NCBI GenBank assembly: GCA_017554305.1
Contig: JAFZIN010000007.1
Location: forward strand, 62,001 to 126,000
Length of the DNA stretch: 64,000 bases
Direction: 5' to 3'
From: Bacteroidales bacterium
Lineage (GTDB): Bacteria > Bacteroidota > Bacteroidia > Bacteroidales > UBA932
The notes below the pieces were generated by a model. The model did no database searches and was not told the origin of the DNA. It saw only the letters and a list, made by a program, of their open reading frames with translations. Position 1 is the stretch's first letter. Every line of letters starts with the position of its first letter. This document shows positions 63,438-64,000 of the stretch, piece by piece. The position numbers and the translations under genes were made by a program.

Positions 63438-64000
63438 CTATCTGCTGTACATCCTCTATTGGTGGTAAAAAATCCGATGCTTTAGACGGAGAGATAACGG
63501 AGTGTCCAATGCGCTTCTCTAACTGCTTGCGGGCATCCCCGGCAATCTGGCCACCTTCGCGGGCCACATCTGCACTCTGCTTGAAGCCCTTAGGGTTACG
63601 CGTCTTGCTGATCTCCGTGGCCGATGCCTCCGCCAACGTGTTCAGCGCCAGCTCTATGTTGGTCATATTGTCCCGCAAGTTCTCCTTATGCAGCCCCTTG
63701 AACTGCTTGAATTGCCGCGTGCTCTTGCCGCTCCAGCTGCGGGTGATAATATCCGTCAGTGACGCGTACTCCTGCCCCTGCTGCACCCCGGCCCGATCCC
63801 ACTCGTCTGTCAATTCCTTACGCACCTCAATACTGCGTAACCTCTGATTAATCCACTTATCACTGTACCCCAGCCTACGATAATCCGCATACGCCTGCTC
63901 AAAGTTGAGTTCCGGGTCCTGCATCTGGTCGATGCGCTGTGCCCCCACCTTCGCCATCCACAGCTTGAACGGCTCCGCCTTGGATGACGGAATGCTCTGA
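63424..64000 (-). CDS. BRO-family/antirepressor-type protein, 5' truncated by window edge
   Basis: At least 191 codons; the frame stays open to the window edge (SIPSSKAEPFKLWMAKVGAQRIDQ), so the Met at 63957 is internal and the gene starts outside. The pattern (AYADYRRLGYSDKWINQRLRSIEVRKEL; SLTDIITRSWSGKSTRQFKQFKGLHKENLRD; GGQIAGDARKQLEKRIGHSVIS) is the C-terminal part of BRO/prophage antirepressor proteins common in Bacteroides mobile elements. Composition is more GC-rich than neighbours, with strand usage unlike the core genes. It suggests a nearby island edge. Confidence 0.75.
   Translation of the reverse strand, partial: QSIPSSKAEPFKLWMAKVGAQRIDQMQDPELNFEQAYADYRRLGYSDKWINQRLRSIEVRKELTDEWDRAGVQQGQEYASLTDIITRSWSGKSTRQFKQFKGLHKENLRDNMTNIELALNTLAEASATEISKTRNPKGFKQSADVAREGGQIAGDARKQLEKRIGHSVISPSKASDFLPPIEDVQQIGDEK

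Overview
The window is chromosomal DNA from a member of the Bacteroidales. No rRNA is present, so I do not go below order. The evidence is a full Na+-translocating NADH:quinone reductase operon, Bacteroidetes-only families (DUF4290, DUF3822, DUF4493-like and a DUF4293-like membrane protein), Bacteroidetes-style lipoprotein signals, and repeated promoters of the Bacteroidetes form TTG-N19/20-TAnnTTTG. Most of it is core genome and gene-dense. Accessory material appears at the two ends: a truncated surface-type protein on the left and a BRO/antirepressor-type gene on the right.

Layout. 1-5.4 kb: end of a Big_2/Fib_succ-type protein, tRNA-Gly, a LolC/E-type permease, proline dehydrogenase, a nucleoside phosphorylase with a histone-like tail, a small membrane protein and a candidate small RNA. 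5.4-11.3 kb: an S9 peptidase, a metallophosphoesterase and a large TPR protein. 11.3-16.5 kb: an operon of a degenerate M28 peptidase homologue, uvrB and a RelA/SpoT homologue. 16.6-26.8 kb: a nine-gene leftward run (DHH phosphoesterase, two FKBP-type lipoproteins, mazG, tcdA, a GNAT-like protein, prfA, uvrA, an EEP-family hydrolase). 26.9-32.5 kb: a pilin-like membrane protein, DUF3822-rsmD, tRNA-Asp, an AMP-ligase with an XRE-cupin regulator, and a divergent LysR gene. 32.6-37.9 kb: an orphan sugar N-acetyltransferase, a lipoprotein, a repeat-rich gap and a pcrA-type helicase. 38-43.9 kb: nqrABCDEF. 44-49.2 kb: a DUF4353-type lipoprotein, glutamine synthetase and a C1B peptidase. 49.3-53.8 kb: leftward pyrE-SRPBCC-araC-rsmF and a divergent Nudix gene. 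54-61.7 kb: leftward manC, an unknown 715-aa membrane protein, DUF4290, ftsK and lolA. 61.9-64 kb: a phytase-like protein and the BRO gene.

How the genes relate. UvrA, UvrB and the PcrA-type helicase cover nucleotide excision repair. LolA and the LolC/E-type permease belong to lipoprotein export, which the many lipoproteins here need. NQR supplies a sodium-motive force. PrfA, RsmD, the RsmF-like methyltransferase, TcdA and the RelA homologue act on translation and its stress response.

The most unusual content is between the genes. There are three copies of a four-hairpin element whose stems covary while the loops stay fixed; two copies of a 108-bp element with terminal inverted repeats; a 52-bp tandem hairpin array apparently interrupted by one of those copies; a 128-bp palindrome-ended element filling a convergent gap; a 25-bp inverted repeat pair around a 2.9-kb module; a candidate promoter-terminator small RNA; and a 9-bp word (ATCGCGGAG) seen at eight dispersed places in different reading frames.
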